Assembly (NCBI GenBank): GCA_044868295.1
Contig: JBIOWF010000319.1
Span: forward strand, 1 to 12,820
Direction: 5' to 3'
Length of the DNA stretch: 12,820 nucleotides
Source of the DNA: JBIOWF01 sp044868295
Lineage (GTDB): Bacteria > Actinomycetota > Actinomycetes > Streptosporangiales > Streptosporangiaceae
Below the pieces are notes generated by a model. It saw nothing but the letters and a program-made list of their open reading frames with translations. It was not told the DNA's origin and searched no databases. This document shows positions 1 to 7,140 of this stretch, one piece after another (position 1 is the stretch's first letter; the number at the start of each line of letters is the position of its first letter). Position numbers and translations under genes: made by a program.

Positions 1-128
1 GGATCACCGACCGCAGGCGCGACCACCTGCACAAGGTCACCACACGGCTTGTTCGCGAGAACCAAGTGATCGCCGTGGAAGACCTGACCGTCCGCAACAT
101 GGTGAGAAACCACTCGCTGGCCCGCGCG
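1..128 (+). pseudogene. tnpB: TnpB (IS200/IS605-type) transposase fragment
   Basis: The frame beginning at base 3 encodes a stretch typical of TnpB, the RNA-guided nuclease of IS200/IS605 and IS607 elements. It reads RRRDHLHKVTTRLV, then VIAVEDLTVRNMV, then NHSLARA. The Glu of VEDL (codon 78-80) matches the RuvC-II catalytic acid of the family. The gene is cut by the window's left edge and breaks off after SLARA, where intact members continue with a conserved Ala-Gly-Trp-containing segment, a zinc-ribbon and RuvC-III. From about base 129 the sequence matches a LacI-type regulator in another frame, so the transposase has lost its C-terminus, and with it the 3' end where the guide RNA usually lies. 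It should be inactive. The family call is firm; the exact IS type cannot be set from about 42 residues. Confidence 0.8.
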
Positions 129-660
129 CGAAGCCACGAACCAGCTGCTCAGTCTGGGCCACCGGCGAATCGCCGCGCTGGCCGGTCGCGTCGCCTCCTT
201 CCGAGCCGCCCAGCGGCTCAGGGGCTTTCGCGCCGCTCTCGCCGAGTGGGGCGTCGGCGAGATCCCCGACCTCGTCGTCACGGAGCTGACCACCACCGAC
301 GGCGCTCGCGCCGCCGTGGCGCGGATGATGGAACTGCCCGAGCCGCCGACCGCGGTGCTCGCCCTCAACCTGGGCATCAGCACCGCGGTGCTGATGGACC
401 GGATCGCCAACCATCGTGAAGCCGCCTTCATCGCCGTCGACGAGACCGAGCTGTCCGCGGAGCTCGGGATCACAGCCATCACCCACGACTTCCAGGAAAT
501 AGGCCGGCAGGCGGCCTTGCTGGCCATCGAACGAATCGCCAAACCGGACGCGCCCACCCGCACGATCACACTCCCCAGCGTCCTCGTCAGACGCGGCTCC
601 GGCGAACTACCCCCGAAGCAGGCCCGCGGCCCGGTCCGGCGACATCGCGATGCTCCGTGA
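127..660 (+). pseudogene. LacI-family transcriptional regulator, N-terminally truncated
   Basis: Frame 1 from about base 127 encodes the C-terminal half of a LacI/GalR regulator. It begins REATNQLLSLGHRRIAALAG, the helix and strand that open the second half of the periplasmic-binding-protein-like domain. It continues through RLRGFRAALAEWG, PPTAVLALN, AAFIAVDE and DFQEIGRQAALLAIERI, and ends near ITLPSVLVRRGSGEL, the usual C-terminus of the family. About 178 residues remain of a usual 330-350. The DNA-binding helix-turn-helix and the first lobe of the sensor domain are absent. Frame 1 has stops at 67, 85 and 103 just upstream, so the missing part is not out of frame nearby. The upstream sequence is TnpB, which suggests an insertion followed by deletion. 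The remnant cannot bind an operator. The last 12 or so residues after GEL look non-conserved. Confidence 0.82.
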
Positions 661-785
661 CCAGCCGGCGTCCCTGACGACGGTACAGCTGCCGCTCGCC
701 GGGACGGGTTTCCGCGCGGGTGAAGTCGCCGCGCTCACGGCCAAGGTCGGCGACGTGAAGTCGATCACGCCGTCCGGCCTTTTCC
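661..785. other. Short gap between lacI remnant and RNase D
   Basis: This 125-base stretch separates two converging genes. An open plus-strand frame starts at ATG 650, overlaps the lacI stop, and reads LTTVQLPLAGTGFRAG and ALTAKVGDVKSITPSG before running antisense into RNase D. The composition of those 46 residues looks protein-like, so it may be the head of a truncated gene, but I recognise no family. I see no clear terminator hairpin. Confidence 0.3.
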
Positions 786-2036
786 TCAGATCTCGCCCTT
801 GGTCTCCAACCGCTGCAGGGCCTTCGCCAGCGCGTGGGCGGCCAACCCGACCTGCCACTCGCGGGCGCCGAGCTCCCTCAGCCGGGCCGTCACCGAATCG
901 TCGGTCACCTCAGCCGGCGGCTCCCACGTGAGCCGCCGGATCGCGTCCGGCTGCAGCAGGTTCTCCGTCGGCATCCGGTGCTCGTCGGCGAGCGCGGCGA
1001 CCACCGCACGCGCCGCCGCGAGCCGCTTGGCGGCGGCCGGATCACGGTCCGGCCCCCGGTTGGCCGGCGGCGGACCGTCACCCGGCCCCATGGGCTGCGG
1101 CAGCGCCGAGTCCGGCATCGTGCGTCCCCGCGTCACCGCGGCGAGCCAGTCGCGCAGGTGACGGCGGGCGCTGCGGCCGGTGAAAGGCGCGATCTCGGTG
1201 AGCGCCTTCGTGGCGCGCGGCTGGTCGAGCGCGGCCTGGACGATGGCCGAGTCGGGCAGCACCCGGCCCGGCGCCAGGTCGGCGTCCTGGGCGATCCCGT
1301 CACGCAGCGTCCACAGCTCGCGGACCACGGCGAGACCGCGCAGCGACCGTACGCGGTGGATGCCCGACGTGCGCCGCCACGGGTCATGCCGCGGCGGGGC
1401 GACCGGCGCCGCCAGGATCGCGGCGAACTCCTCCATTGCCCAGTCCAGCTTCCCGGACTCCGCCAGCTCCGCGTGCAGCACCTCGCGGAGCTCGATCAGC
1501 ACCTCCACGTCGAGCGCCGCATAGCGCAGCCAGCCCTCGGGGAGAGGGCGGTTGGACCAGTCGGCGGCCGAGTGGCCCTTCTCCAGCCGCAGGCCGAGGA
1601 CCACCTCGACCATCGTGCCCAGCCCGACCCGCTCGTAGCCGAGGAGCCGTCCGGCCAGCTCTGTGTCGAAGATCTGACGCGGCCGGAAGCCCAGCTCGGC
1701 CAGACAGGGCAGGTCCTGCGTGGCCGCGTGCAGGACGATCTCGGCGTCCTTGACCGCCGTGTCCAGGGCGCTCAGGTCGGGGCAGGCGATCGGGTCGATC
1801 AGCGCGCTGCCCGCTCCGGCCCGGCGCAGCTGGACCAGGTAGGCACGGCCGCTGTAGCGGTATCCCGAGGCGCGCTCGGCGTCCACCGCGACCGGCCCGG
1901 TGCCCCGGGCGAAGGCCTCCACGGCCGCCGCCAGCGCGGCGGCGTCCTCGATGACGGGCGGAATTCCCTCACGCGGCTCCAACAGCAGCTGGACTTCAGG
2001 TTCGGTCACTGGTTCATGGAACTTTCGGGTCTTCAC
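786..2036 (-). CDS. rnd: Ribonuclease D-like 3'-5' exonuclease with HRDC domain
   Basis: A DEDD-family 3'-5' exoribonuclease, expected to trim the 3' ends of tRNA precursors and other stable RNAs in the cytoplasm. All exonuclease motifs are visible: Exo I as VAVDAERASG (Asp52, Glu54), Exo II as VLHAATQDLPCL (Asp108), and Exo III as RYAALDVEVL (Tyr172, Asp176), which makes it a DEDDy enzyme. FDTELAGRLLGYERVGLGTM is a conserved RNase D segment. An HRDC nucleic-acid-binding domain follows at roughly residues 225-305, then a basic and proline-rich linker and a helical tail. The length of 416 is usual for actinobacterial homologues. The start is uncertain: GTG at 2036 overlaps the DUF3000 stop by 23 bases, while GTG at 2009 starts 4 bases after it (407 residues); neither has a clear ribosome-binding site. 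No separate promoter is seen, so it is probably co-transcribed and translationally coupled to DUF3000. Confidence 0.93.
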   Translation of the reverse strand: MKTRKFHEPVTEPEVQLLLEPREGIPPVIEDAAALAAAVEAFARGTGPVAVDAERASGYRYSGRAYLVQLRRAGAGSALIDPIACPDLSALDTAVKDAEIVLHAATQDLPCLAELGFRPRQIFDTELAGRLLGYERVGLGTMVEVVLGLRLEKGHSAADWSNRPLPEGWLRYAALDVEVLIELREVLHAELAESGKLDWAMEEFAAILAAPVAPPRHDPWRRTSGIHRVRSLRGLAVVRELWTLRDGIAQDADLAPGRVLPDSAIVQAALDQPRATKALTEIAPFTGRSARRHLRDWLAAVTRGRTMPDSALPQPMGPGDGPPPANRGPDRDPAAAKRLAAARAVVAALADEHRMPTENLLQPDAIRRLTWEPPAEVTDDSVTARLRELGAREWQVGLAAHALAKALQRLETKGEI

Positions 2037-2610
2037 GGCGTGCGGAGCGCGGATGCAGCGCCGCGACGTCGGGTGGGAGGGGTGGCATGCCCGCTGCGAG
2101 ACACATCAGGTCACACCACGCGGACACGTGCACCGACAGGTCCTCGTCGAGCGGAGACCACGACGCACGCAGCTCCAGCTCGGTGCTGACGGGATCGTCG
2201 GCCTTGTTGCCGAAGCCCTCCGACACCGCACGGGTCACCGTGCCCCCGGCGGCGGCGTACGCCGCTCCGTGGGCGTCCAGGGAGTCGGTGAGCCAACTCC
2301 AGGCTACCGGGCCGAGGAGGGGGTCGGAGGTGATCTCGGGCTCCATGTCGGCCCGGACGTAGGCGACCAGGCGGAACGGCCCCTCCCAGCCACGCTGGCC
2401 GTCGGGGTCGAACAGCAGGATGAGGCGTCCGACGGCGAGCTCGTCGTCGTCGCGATAGACGGAGGCGCCGACCGCTCCCGAATAGGGCGCCAGGCGCTGC
2501 GGTGCCGGAATGTCCTCCAGCTCGATCTCCGGTCTCGTCTCGGTAGGCCGCAGCGTCTCCAGCGCCCGCCGGAAGGCGGCGGGAGCCGGCGGCACGTCAC
2601 CGAGGGTCAT
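2014..2610 (-). CDS. DUF3000 family protein
   Basis: A 198-residue conserved actinobacterial protein of unknown function. Recognisable family segments are AFRRALETLRP near the N-terminus, RLAPYSGAVGASV, GRLILLFDPDGQRGWEGPFRLVAYVRA, and LLGPVAWSWLTDSLD. It has no signal peptide or membrane helix and is probably cytosolic. The open frame extends to 2670, but ATG 2610 is preferred: family members start with a similar MTxxxxxPxAFRRALE, and a TACGCT hexamer ends 6 bases upstream, which suggests a leaderless transcript. Its stop overlaps or abuts the RNase D start, so the two form an operon. In streptomycetes, as I recall, DUF3000 and RNase D likewise lie next to hemE. The function is unknown; only this co-conservation hints at a housekeeping role. 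Confidence 0.9.
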   Translation of the reverse strand: MTLGDVPPAPAAFRRALETLRPTETRPEIELEDIPAPQRLAPYSGAVGASVYRDDDELAVGRLILLFDPDGQRGWEGPFRLVAYVRADMEPEITSDPLLGPVAWSWLTDSLDAHGAAYAAAGGTVTRAVSEGFGNKADDPVSTELELRASWSPLDEDLSVHVSAWCDLMCLAAGMPPLPPDVAALHPRSARREDPKVP

Positions 2611-2616
2611 GACCGA

Positions 2617-2622
2617 AGCGTA
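2617..2622 (-). promoter_or_regulatory. Candidate -10 element for DUF3000-rnd
   Basis: On the minus strand TACGCT ends 6 bases before ATG 2610. It fits the actinobacterial TANNNT consensus, and transcription would start at or next to the A of the start codon. A weak -35 candidate, TTCGCG, lies 17 bases further upstream (2640-2645). No Shine-Dalgarno sequence precedes the ATG. Confidence 0.5.
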
Positions 2623-2679
2623 GGTCGGATTCGGCTGCGCGCGAAGCAGGGGGGTGGCTATGGGGGGCATATGTGGTGG

Positions 2680-2847
2680 TCAAGCCGAGGCCGTCACAAG
2701 CAGCACGACGGATCCGCAGTCCATGCACACCCATTCCGGACACTCATCGTGGCCGTCCGGGCATGGTGGCTGCTCGAACACGCGCTCGGCGTCACAGCCG
2801 GCACAGTGTTCAGTGCGGCGTTCGGGGGAACTCCACATCGAAGTCAT
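2680..2847 (-). CDS. Small CxxC zinc-ribbon protein
   Basis: A 55-residue protein with cysteines at 15, 18, 29, 36, 41 and 44. The two CxxC pairs (CAGC and CMDC) are placed as in a zinc ribbon. Between them sits a conserved-looking acidic stretch, VFEQPPCPDGHDECPEWVC. Small actinobacterial proteins of this pattern exist as uncharacterised open reading frames. I infer metal binding but cannot say whether it acts on nucleic acid or protein. ATG 2847 has a purine-rich GAGAGG about 9 bases upstream; ATG 2838 is an alternative. The frame stays open back to 3261, but the upstream 138 codons are arginine-rich with no domain and look like non-coding read-through. It is read in the same direction as DUF3000, whose start lies 69 bases beyond its stop. 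A striking inverted repeat sits 61 bases upstream. Confidence 0.7.
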   Translation of the reverse strand: MTSMWSSPERRTEHCAGCDAERVFEQPPCPDGHDECPEWVCMDCGSVVLLVTASA

Positions 2848-2907
2848 CGCTCCGGGCCTCTCGTCGGGTCCACGGTCGCGCCCCTCGGATCTCCTGCCTC
2901 CACGGTC

Positions 2908-2932
2908 GCCAGATACCGCCTCTCTATCTGGC
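2908..2932. promoter_or_regulatory. Candidate operator: 8-bp inverted repeat with 9-nt spacer
   Basis: GCCAGATA at 2908-2915 is exactly mirrored by TATCTGGC at 2925-2932, with spacer CCGCCTCTC. The arms are much richer in A+T than their surroundings. The centre lies about 73 bases upstream of the zinc-ribbon start and 355 bases upstream of hemE. The size suits a dimeric repressor or activator site. As a hairpin it would be a modest 8-bp stem with no trailing T tract. Confidence 0.4.
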
Positions 2933-3263
2933 CGATCCTCGCTACGGCAAGATCCGCGGGACGTTCCGCTGTCGGTCGGGACTGCTCTGACGTTGGCATG
3001 TCCCGGCGACATTTCCCCGCAACGCGCTCGGCGTGTCTCGAAAGTGGTATTGGAATCGATGCCTGACAGCCGATTGGCGAACACTTTGCCTGGCGCAGGG
3101 CCGCCCTCGCGATGCGTGGTGTCCACCCTATCGATCATTGGGCGGCTCTGTACCCGCGGCGCGCGGCCGTATCGGCGGGAACTCGCAGCTCGCCCGGCTC
3201 TTCGCCGCCTTTTCGCGGGCCTCAAGGTGGAGGGTTGCCGCACCGACCGGTGCCTCGACATGG

Positions 3264-3269
3264 CAGGCT
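3264..3269 (+). promoter_or_regulatory. Weak candidate -10 for hemE
   Basis: CAGGCT ends 6 bases before GTG 3276. It keeps the A at position 2 and T at position 6 of TANNNT but lacks the first T. The spacing equals that of the better leaderless candidates in this window, and no Shine-Dalgarno sequence precedes the GTG. No good -35 is visible at 16-19 bases upstream. Confidence 0.3.
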
Positions 3270-3275
3270 GGACGG

Positions 3276-4313
3276 GTGAACGCCCAGCTTGCCGAGTCCC
3301 CCTTCATCCGCGCCTGCCGCCGGGAGCCCGTCCCGCACACGCCCGTCTGGTTCATGCGCCAGGCCGGCCGGTCACTGCCCGAGTACCGCCGCCTGCGTGA
3401 GGGCACCGCGATGCTGGACGCGTGCGCCACGCCGGACCTCGTGGTCGAGATCACGATGCAGCCGGTCCGCCGATACGGCACGGATGCGGCGATCTTCTTC
3501 AGCGACATCGTGGTCCCGCTCAAGGCCATCGGCATCGATCTGGACATCAAGCCCGGCGTGGGCCCGGTCGTCGACTCCCCGATCCGTGACGCGTCCGGGG
3601 CGGCCACCCTGCGGCCCATCGAGCCGATCGACGTTCCGTACGTCACGGAGGCCGTGCAGGCGCTGGTCAAGGAGCTCGACGGGATCCCGCTCATCGGCTT
3701 CGCGGGCGGCCCGTTCACCCTGGCGTCCTACCTGATCGAGGGCGGACCTTCCAAGAACCACGACCACACCAAGGCCATGATGTACGGCCGGCCGGAGCTG
3801 TGGCACGAGCTCATGGACCGGCTCACCACGATCACCCTGGGCTTCCTGCGGATCCAGGTCGACGCCGGAGCCTCGGCGATCCAGCTCTTCGACTCCTGGG
3901 TCGGCGCGGTCGCGCCCGAGGACTACCGGACCCTCGTGCTCCCGCACACCAGCCGGATCTTCGCCGGGCTGGCCGACCTCGACGTGCCACGCATCCACTT
4001 CGGCGTCGGCACCGGCGAGCTGCTCGGCGTGATGGGAGAGGCCGGGGCCGACGTGGTCGGCGTCGACTGGCGGGTGCCGCTGGACGAGGCCGCGCTCCGC
4101 GTCGGAGCCGGCAAGGCGCTGCAGGGCAACCTGGACCCGGCCATCCTGCTGGCCCCCTGGGGGGTCGTCGAGGAGCGGGCCAGGGCCGTCCTGGAGCGCG
4201 GCCGAGTGGCGGAGGGACACGTATTCAACCTTGGCCACGGTGTGCTCCCGTCCACCGACCCCGACCAGCTCGCCCGCCTCACCGACCTCGTCCACCAGGC
4301 CTCGGCCCGCTGA
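3276..4313 (+). CDS. hemE: Uroporphyrinogen decarboxylase
   Basis: Converts uroporphyrinogen III to coproporphyrinogen III by four decarboxylations in the cytosol; it is the last shared step before the coproporphyrin-dependent branch. The 345-residue protein has the usual length and no cofactor domain. Signature segments are PVWFMRQAGRSLPEYR (residues 23-38, substrate-binding arginines), FFSDIVVPLKAIG with the catalytic Asp at 77, GFAGGPFTLASYLIEG, and FNLGHGVLPSTDPD (317-330). GTG 3276 is chosen because homologues begin just before SPFIRACRREPVPHTPVWFMRQAGR; the frame is open back to 3033, but the extra 81 residues match nothing known. It faces the DUF4349 gene across a hairpin terminator. 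Downstream heme genes hemG and hemQ lie about 1.4 kb away on the same strand, so expression is probably separate. The last codons are partly repeated downstream. Confidence 0.97.
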   Translation: MNAQLAESPFIRACRREPVPHTPVWFMRQAGRSLPEYRRLREGTAMLDACATPDLVVEITMQPVRRYGTDAAIFFSDIVVPLKAIGIDLDIKPGVGPVVDSPIRDASGAATLRPIEPIDVPYVTEAVQALVKELDGIPLIGFAGGPFTLASYLIEGGPSKNHDHTKAMMYGRPELWHELMDRLTTITLGFLRIQVDAGASAIQLFDSWVGAVAPEDYRTLVLPHTSRIFAGLADLDVPRIHFGVGTGELLGVMGEAGADVVGVDWRVPLDEAALRVGAGKALQGNLDPAILLAPWGVVEERARAVLERGRVAEGHVFNLGHGVLPSTDPDQLARLTDLVHQASAR

Positions 4314-4456
4314 ACAAGCGCCGACGTGCCGGGTCCGTGAGGCCTCGGCCTCCTGACCGGCCGCCGACGGGCCGCGTCCACGGGCCCATGATCCGCCGGC
4401 CAAGCGTCGACGGACCTCGTCCCGGAGTCCTCGTCCAGGAGGCCTCGGCCCGCTGA
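4297..4456 (+). repeat. Repeated hemE tail / AGGCCTCGGCC direct repeats
   Basis: AGGCCTCGGCCCGCTGA, which covers the last codons and stop of hemE (4297-4313), recurs exactly at 4440-4456. A partial copy, AGGCCTCGGCC, lies at 4340-4350, exactly 100 bases before the last one. GACCTCGTCC also precedes both full copies. The same AGGCCTCG core builds the arms of the adjacent terminator. The arrangement suggests local duplication around the terminator. Confidence 0.75.
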
Positions 4457-4461
4457 CCGAC

Positions 4462-4493
4462 CGCTGAGGCCTCGTTTTCACGAGGCCTCAGCG
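4462..4493. terminator. Bidirectional hairpin terminator between hemE and DUF4349
   Basis: A perfect 13-bp inverted repeat, CGCTGAGGCCTCG and CGAGGCCTCAGCG, encloses loop TTTTCA. It sits between convergent genes: 148 bases after the hemE stop and 29 bases beyond the DUF4349 stop. There is no T tract on either side, which is common for actinobacterial intrinsic terminators. Perfect symmetry means it can act on transcripts from both sides. Confidence 0.8.
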
Positions 4494-4522
4494 CCTGCGG
4501 CCGTCGGCGTCACCGCCGCGCG

Positions 4523-5533
4523 TCAGGCGGGTGACTTCTCCGACTCCTGCTCGGTGGGCGCCGGCGGCGTGACCGGGGCCGGTGGCGCCGGTGGTGCCGG
4601 GGGTGCGACCGGCGCGGGAGGCGGAGGCGTGCGGCGTGGCCGGATCCGGCGCCAGAGCGTCGCCACGATCAGCCAGATCACGGCGAACACGACCAGCCAC
4701 GGGAGCAGCGCGCCGATCACGGTCAGGCCGACGTCGACGGCCTCGACCAGGGACTTCCACCCGGCCTTGAGGCCGCTGAAGAAGCCGGACGGCGCCTTCT
4801 CGGGCTCGGGCAGCTTGGCCGCGGGGCCGACCAGGCTGAGGGTGACGGTCGCCATGCCGGTCTGCGCGGCGAGGGCCTTCTGCCGGGCCTGCAGCGCCTC
4901 CAGTTCGGCCTCACGGTTGGAGATCTCCCGCTCGATCTCGAGGATCTCACCGATCTTGTTGGCCTTCGTCAGCAGCGTGCGGAACTGGTCGAGGGCGGCG
5001 GTGGCCGACTTCACCCGGCTCTCCACGTCGGCGACCTCTTCGGTGACGTCCTGCGCGCCCTGGTGGATCGACTCGCGCTTGCCGAGGTCCCGGCCCAGTT
5101 GCGCCAGCACGTCGGGGTAACGGGTGGGCGGGATCTTGAACGTGATCACCGCCTCGTTGCTCTGGGAGTACGAGTCGCTCTTCTCGTCGGAGACGTGGCC
5201 ACCCGCGGCCGTCACGATCTGCTTGGCCTTGTCCGACGCCGCCGCCACGTCTTTGGCGCGCACGGTGAGCTCGGCGGTGTAGATGATCGACCGGTCCACC
5301 TGTGTGATCTCGATTTGCTCCGTCGGCTCCTGCCGCGACTCGCTGACGGAGTCCTGGGCCGCCTCGGGAACGGCCTTGCCCGCGGCCTCGGACGAGCCGG
5401 AGCCGCCGAAGGCCCTGTCGGAGGCGGGCAGCGGCGCACCCGCCTCCGTGCTGGTCGCCTGCCCGCCCCCGCAGCCGGAGATGAGAAAGGAAACCGCCGC
5501 GAGGGCGGCGATGCCGTACCGGAATCTGGTCAT
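4523..5533 (-). CDS. DUF4349 lipoprotein with C-terminal membrane helix
   Basis: A 336-residue cell-envelope protein of unknown function. Residues 1-21 form a lipoprotein signal ending in lipobox LISGC, with Cys21 as the acylation site. A low-complexity linker of Ala, Ser, Glu and Gly follows to about 75. The DUF4349 domain spans roughly 78-295: a first strand region (SIIYTAELTVRAKDV), a helical and coiled-coil stretch rich in Glu and Arg at about 163-225, then a transmembrane helix at about 268-294 (ALLPWLVVFAVIWLIVATLW) followed by basic residues. The tail (303-326) is almost entirely Pro, Ala and Val. ATG 5533 is chosen because the signal peptide starts there; GAGGG precedes it by one base, closer than ideal, and the frame is open to 5734. 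DUF4349 proteins adjoin heme genes in other actinomycetes as I recall, but no heme-binding motif is visible. Confidence 0.88.
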   Translation of the reverse strand: MTRFRYGIAALAAVSFLISGCGGGQATSTEAGAPLPASDRAFGGSGSSEAAGKAVPEAAQDSVSESRQEPTEQIEITQVDRSIIYTAELTVRAKDVAAASDKAKQIVTAAGGHVSDEKSDSYSQSNEAVITFKIPPTRYPDVLAQLGRDLGKRESIHQGAQDVTEEVADVESRVKSATAALDQFRTLLTKANKIGEILEIEREISNREAELEALQARQKALAAQTGMATVTLSLVGPAAKLPEPEKAPSGFFSGLKAGWKSLVEAVDVGLTVIGALLPWLVVFAVIWLIVATLWRRIRPRRTPPPPAPVAPPAPPAPPAPVTPPAPTEQESEKSPA

Positions 5534-5689
5534 GCCCTCAAGACGGTTCGCCGGTGAGGGCGGTTTGGCTGCCTTGGTCACGATGGCGTCACGCTTGCGG
5601 CGCATCCCGCCACCTGCGGCAGATCCCGATGGAGTCAGATGCGGCACCCGGATGGTCATGGCGGTGGAGAAGGGGGGCACGCAGGCCGG

Positions 5690-5695
5690 TAGCGT
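5690..5695 (+). promoter_or_regulatory. Candidate -10 element for hemG-hemQ
   Basis: TAGCGT ends 8 bases before ATG 5704 and matches TANNNT. No Shine-Dalgarno sequence is seen, so the transcript is probably leaderless or nearly so. The best -35 candidate is TGGAGA at 5665-5670, with a long 19-base spacer. Confidence 0.45.
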
Positions 5696-5703
5696 TTGCT
5701 GAC

Positions 5704-7140
5704 ATGGAAGGGACGCATTCTCTGTCCGGCGCAAGTCATGTCGTGGTCATCGGGGGCGGTATCGCCGGTCTGGCCGCGGCCTGGTATTTGAGCCGCGGTG
5801 CCGATGACCGGCTGCGGATCACGGTGCTCGACGGCGCCGCCCGGATCGGCGGCAAGCTGCACTCCTCCGAGGTGGCGGGTGTCGAGGTCGACGCGGGCGC
5901 CGAGGCCATGCTCGCCCGCCGGCCGGAGGGCAAGGAACTCGCCCGGCTCGTGGGCCTGGGCGACGAGCTGGCCGACCCGGGCACCACCCAGGCGTCCATC
6001 CTGTCCAGGGGATCGCTGCACGTGCTGCCCAAGGGCCACGTCATGGGTGTGCCCGGAGACCTGACCACGCTGGGCAGGTCGGGCATCCTCTCGCCAGGCG
6101 GGCTCCTCCGGGTGCCGCTGGACCAGATCCTCCCGCCGACGCTCGTCACGACGGATGTCTCGGTGGCCGCCTACATCCGGGCCCGCATGGGCAGCGAGGT
6201 CGTCGAACGGCTGATCGAGCCGATGCTGGGCGGCGTCTACGCGGGCCGTTCGGACATGCTGTCCCTCGACGCCACGATGCCCCGCATCGCCACCGTGGCC
6301 CGGACCGAGCGTTCCCTGCTGCGGGCCGCGAAGGACATCGTCGACGAGACGCCCGCGGATGCCGGGCCGGTGTTCACGACTCTCAGGGGCGGGCTGGGCG
6401 GCCTGCCGCGGGCGGTCGCCGATGCCTCCGGCGCGGACATCCGTACGGACGTCATGGTGCGCGAGCTCATCCGGACCGAGCACGGCTGGCGGCTCGTCAC
6501 CGGCCCGACCCGGGACGAGGCCGTCATAGAGGCCGACGCCGTGATCCTGGCCGTTCCGGCCACGGCCGCGTCGCGGCTCCTGGAGCGCGAGGTCCCGAAG
6601 GCCGCGGCGGAGCTGGCCAGGGTCGAATACGCCGGCATGGCCATCGTCACACTGGCCTACCCCAAGGCGGCGTTCCCCGACGCGCCGACCGGCAGCGGCT
6701 ACCTGGTGCCGCCCGTGGAGGGCAGGCCGGTCAAGGCCGTGACCTTCAGCACGACGAAGTGGCCGCACCTGGCCGAGGCCGACCGCAACCTGGTGATCGT
6801 CCGTTGCTCGATGGGGCGGCTGGGGGAGGAGCTCGTGCTCCAGCGCGACGACGCCGAGCTCGTCGCCCTCGCGATGAACGAGATGACCGAGGTCATGGGG
6901 GTGCGCGGGTTGCCGCTCGACACCAGGGTCACCCGGTGGGGCGGCGCGCTCCCGCAGTACAACGTCGGCCATCTCGACCGGGTGGCCCGCATCCGCGCGG
7001 CCGTGGCCGTACAGCCCGGACTGGCCGTCTGCGGCGCCGCCTACGACGGCCTCGGCATCCCGGCCTGCATCGCCACCGGCCGTACGGCCGCCGCCCGGAT
7101 TCTGGACCACCTCGAGAGACACGGCAGAATGTCGGTATGA
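5704..7140 (+). CDS. hemG: Coproporphyrinogen III oxidase (HemG/HemY/CgoX type)
   Basis: A FAD-dependent oxidase that removes six electrons from the porphyrinogen ring using oxygen. In Gram-positive bacteria this family (also called HemY or CgoX) works mainly on coproporphyrinogen III, giving coproporphyrin III; older annotation calls it protoporphyrinogen oxidase. The 478-residue protein starts with a Rossmann dinucleotide-binding motif, VVVIGGGIAGLAAAWYLSR (residues 13-31), then RIGGKLHSSEV and DAGAEAMLARRPEG typical of the family. It has LIEPMLGGVYAGRSDMLS in the middle and a C-terminal FAD-binding motif, CGAAYDGLGIPACIATGRTAA. ATG 5704 lies just before the Rossmann fold and is supported by the nearby -10. 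Its stop overlaps the hemQ start as ATGA, so the two are translationally coupled. The presence of hemQ supports the coproporphyrin assignment. Confidence 0.95.
   Translation: MEGTHSLSGASHVVVIGGGIAGLAAAWYLSRGADDRLRITVLDGAARIGGKLHSSEVAGVEVDAGAEAMLARRPEGKELARLVGLGDELADPGTTQASILSRGSLHVLPKGHVMGVPGDLTTLGRSGILSPGGLLRVPLDQILPPTLVTTDVSVAAYIRARMGSEVVERLIEPMLGGVYAGRSDMLSLDATMPRIATVARTERSLLRAAKDIVDETPADAGPVFTTLRGGLGGLPRAVADASGADIRTDVMVRELIRTEHGWRLVTGPTRDEAVIEADAVILAVPATAASRLLEREVPKAAAELARVEYAGMAIVTLAYPKAAFPDAPTGSGYLVPPVEGRPVKAVTFSTTKWPHLAEADRNLVIVRCSMGRLGEELVLQRDDAELVALAMNEMTEVMGVRGLPLDTRVTRWGGALPQYNVGHLDRVARIRAAVAVQPGLAVCGAAYDGLGIPACIATGRTAAARILDHLERHGRMSV

Larger units (their letters stand above)
2848..3275. 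other. Long intergenic region between zinc-ribbon gene and hemE
   Basis: This 428-base gap lies between divergent genes and must carry the promoters of both. It holds the 8-bp inverted repeat at 2908-2932 and a shorter one, ATGTC-N5-GACAT, at 2998-3012. Open frames cross it on both strands (minus to 3261, plus into hemE from 3033), but neither shows a domain or convincing codon pattern. I see no RNA gene. Confidence 0.5.

Noticed and set aside
1..128. A functional RNA-guided TnpB system
   Set aside because: The nuclease lacks its C-terminal catalytic part and the element's right end, and no guide-RNA region follows.
834..2189. A 451-codon plus-strand frame
   Set aside because: Antisense to RNase D, whose exonuclease motifs are intact; the translation is rich in Arg, Gly and Gln without any motif.
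3033..3275. N-terminal extension of HemE
   Set aside because: The frame is open, but the added 81 residues match no HemE N-terminus and the enzyme is full length from GTG 3276.
5656..7122. A 488-codon minus-strand frame opposite hemG
   Set aside because: Shadow of the hemG codon pattern; rich in His, Gly and Arg with no recognisable fold.
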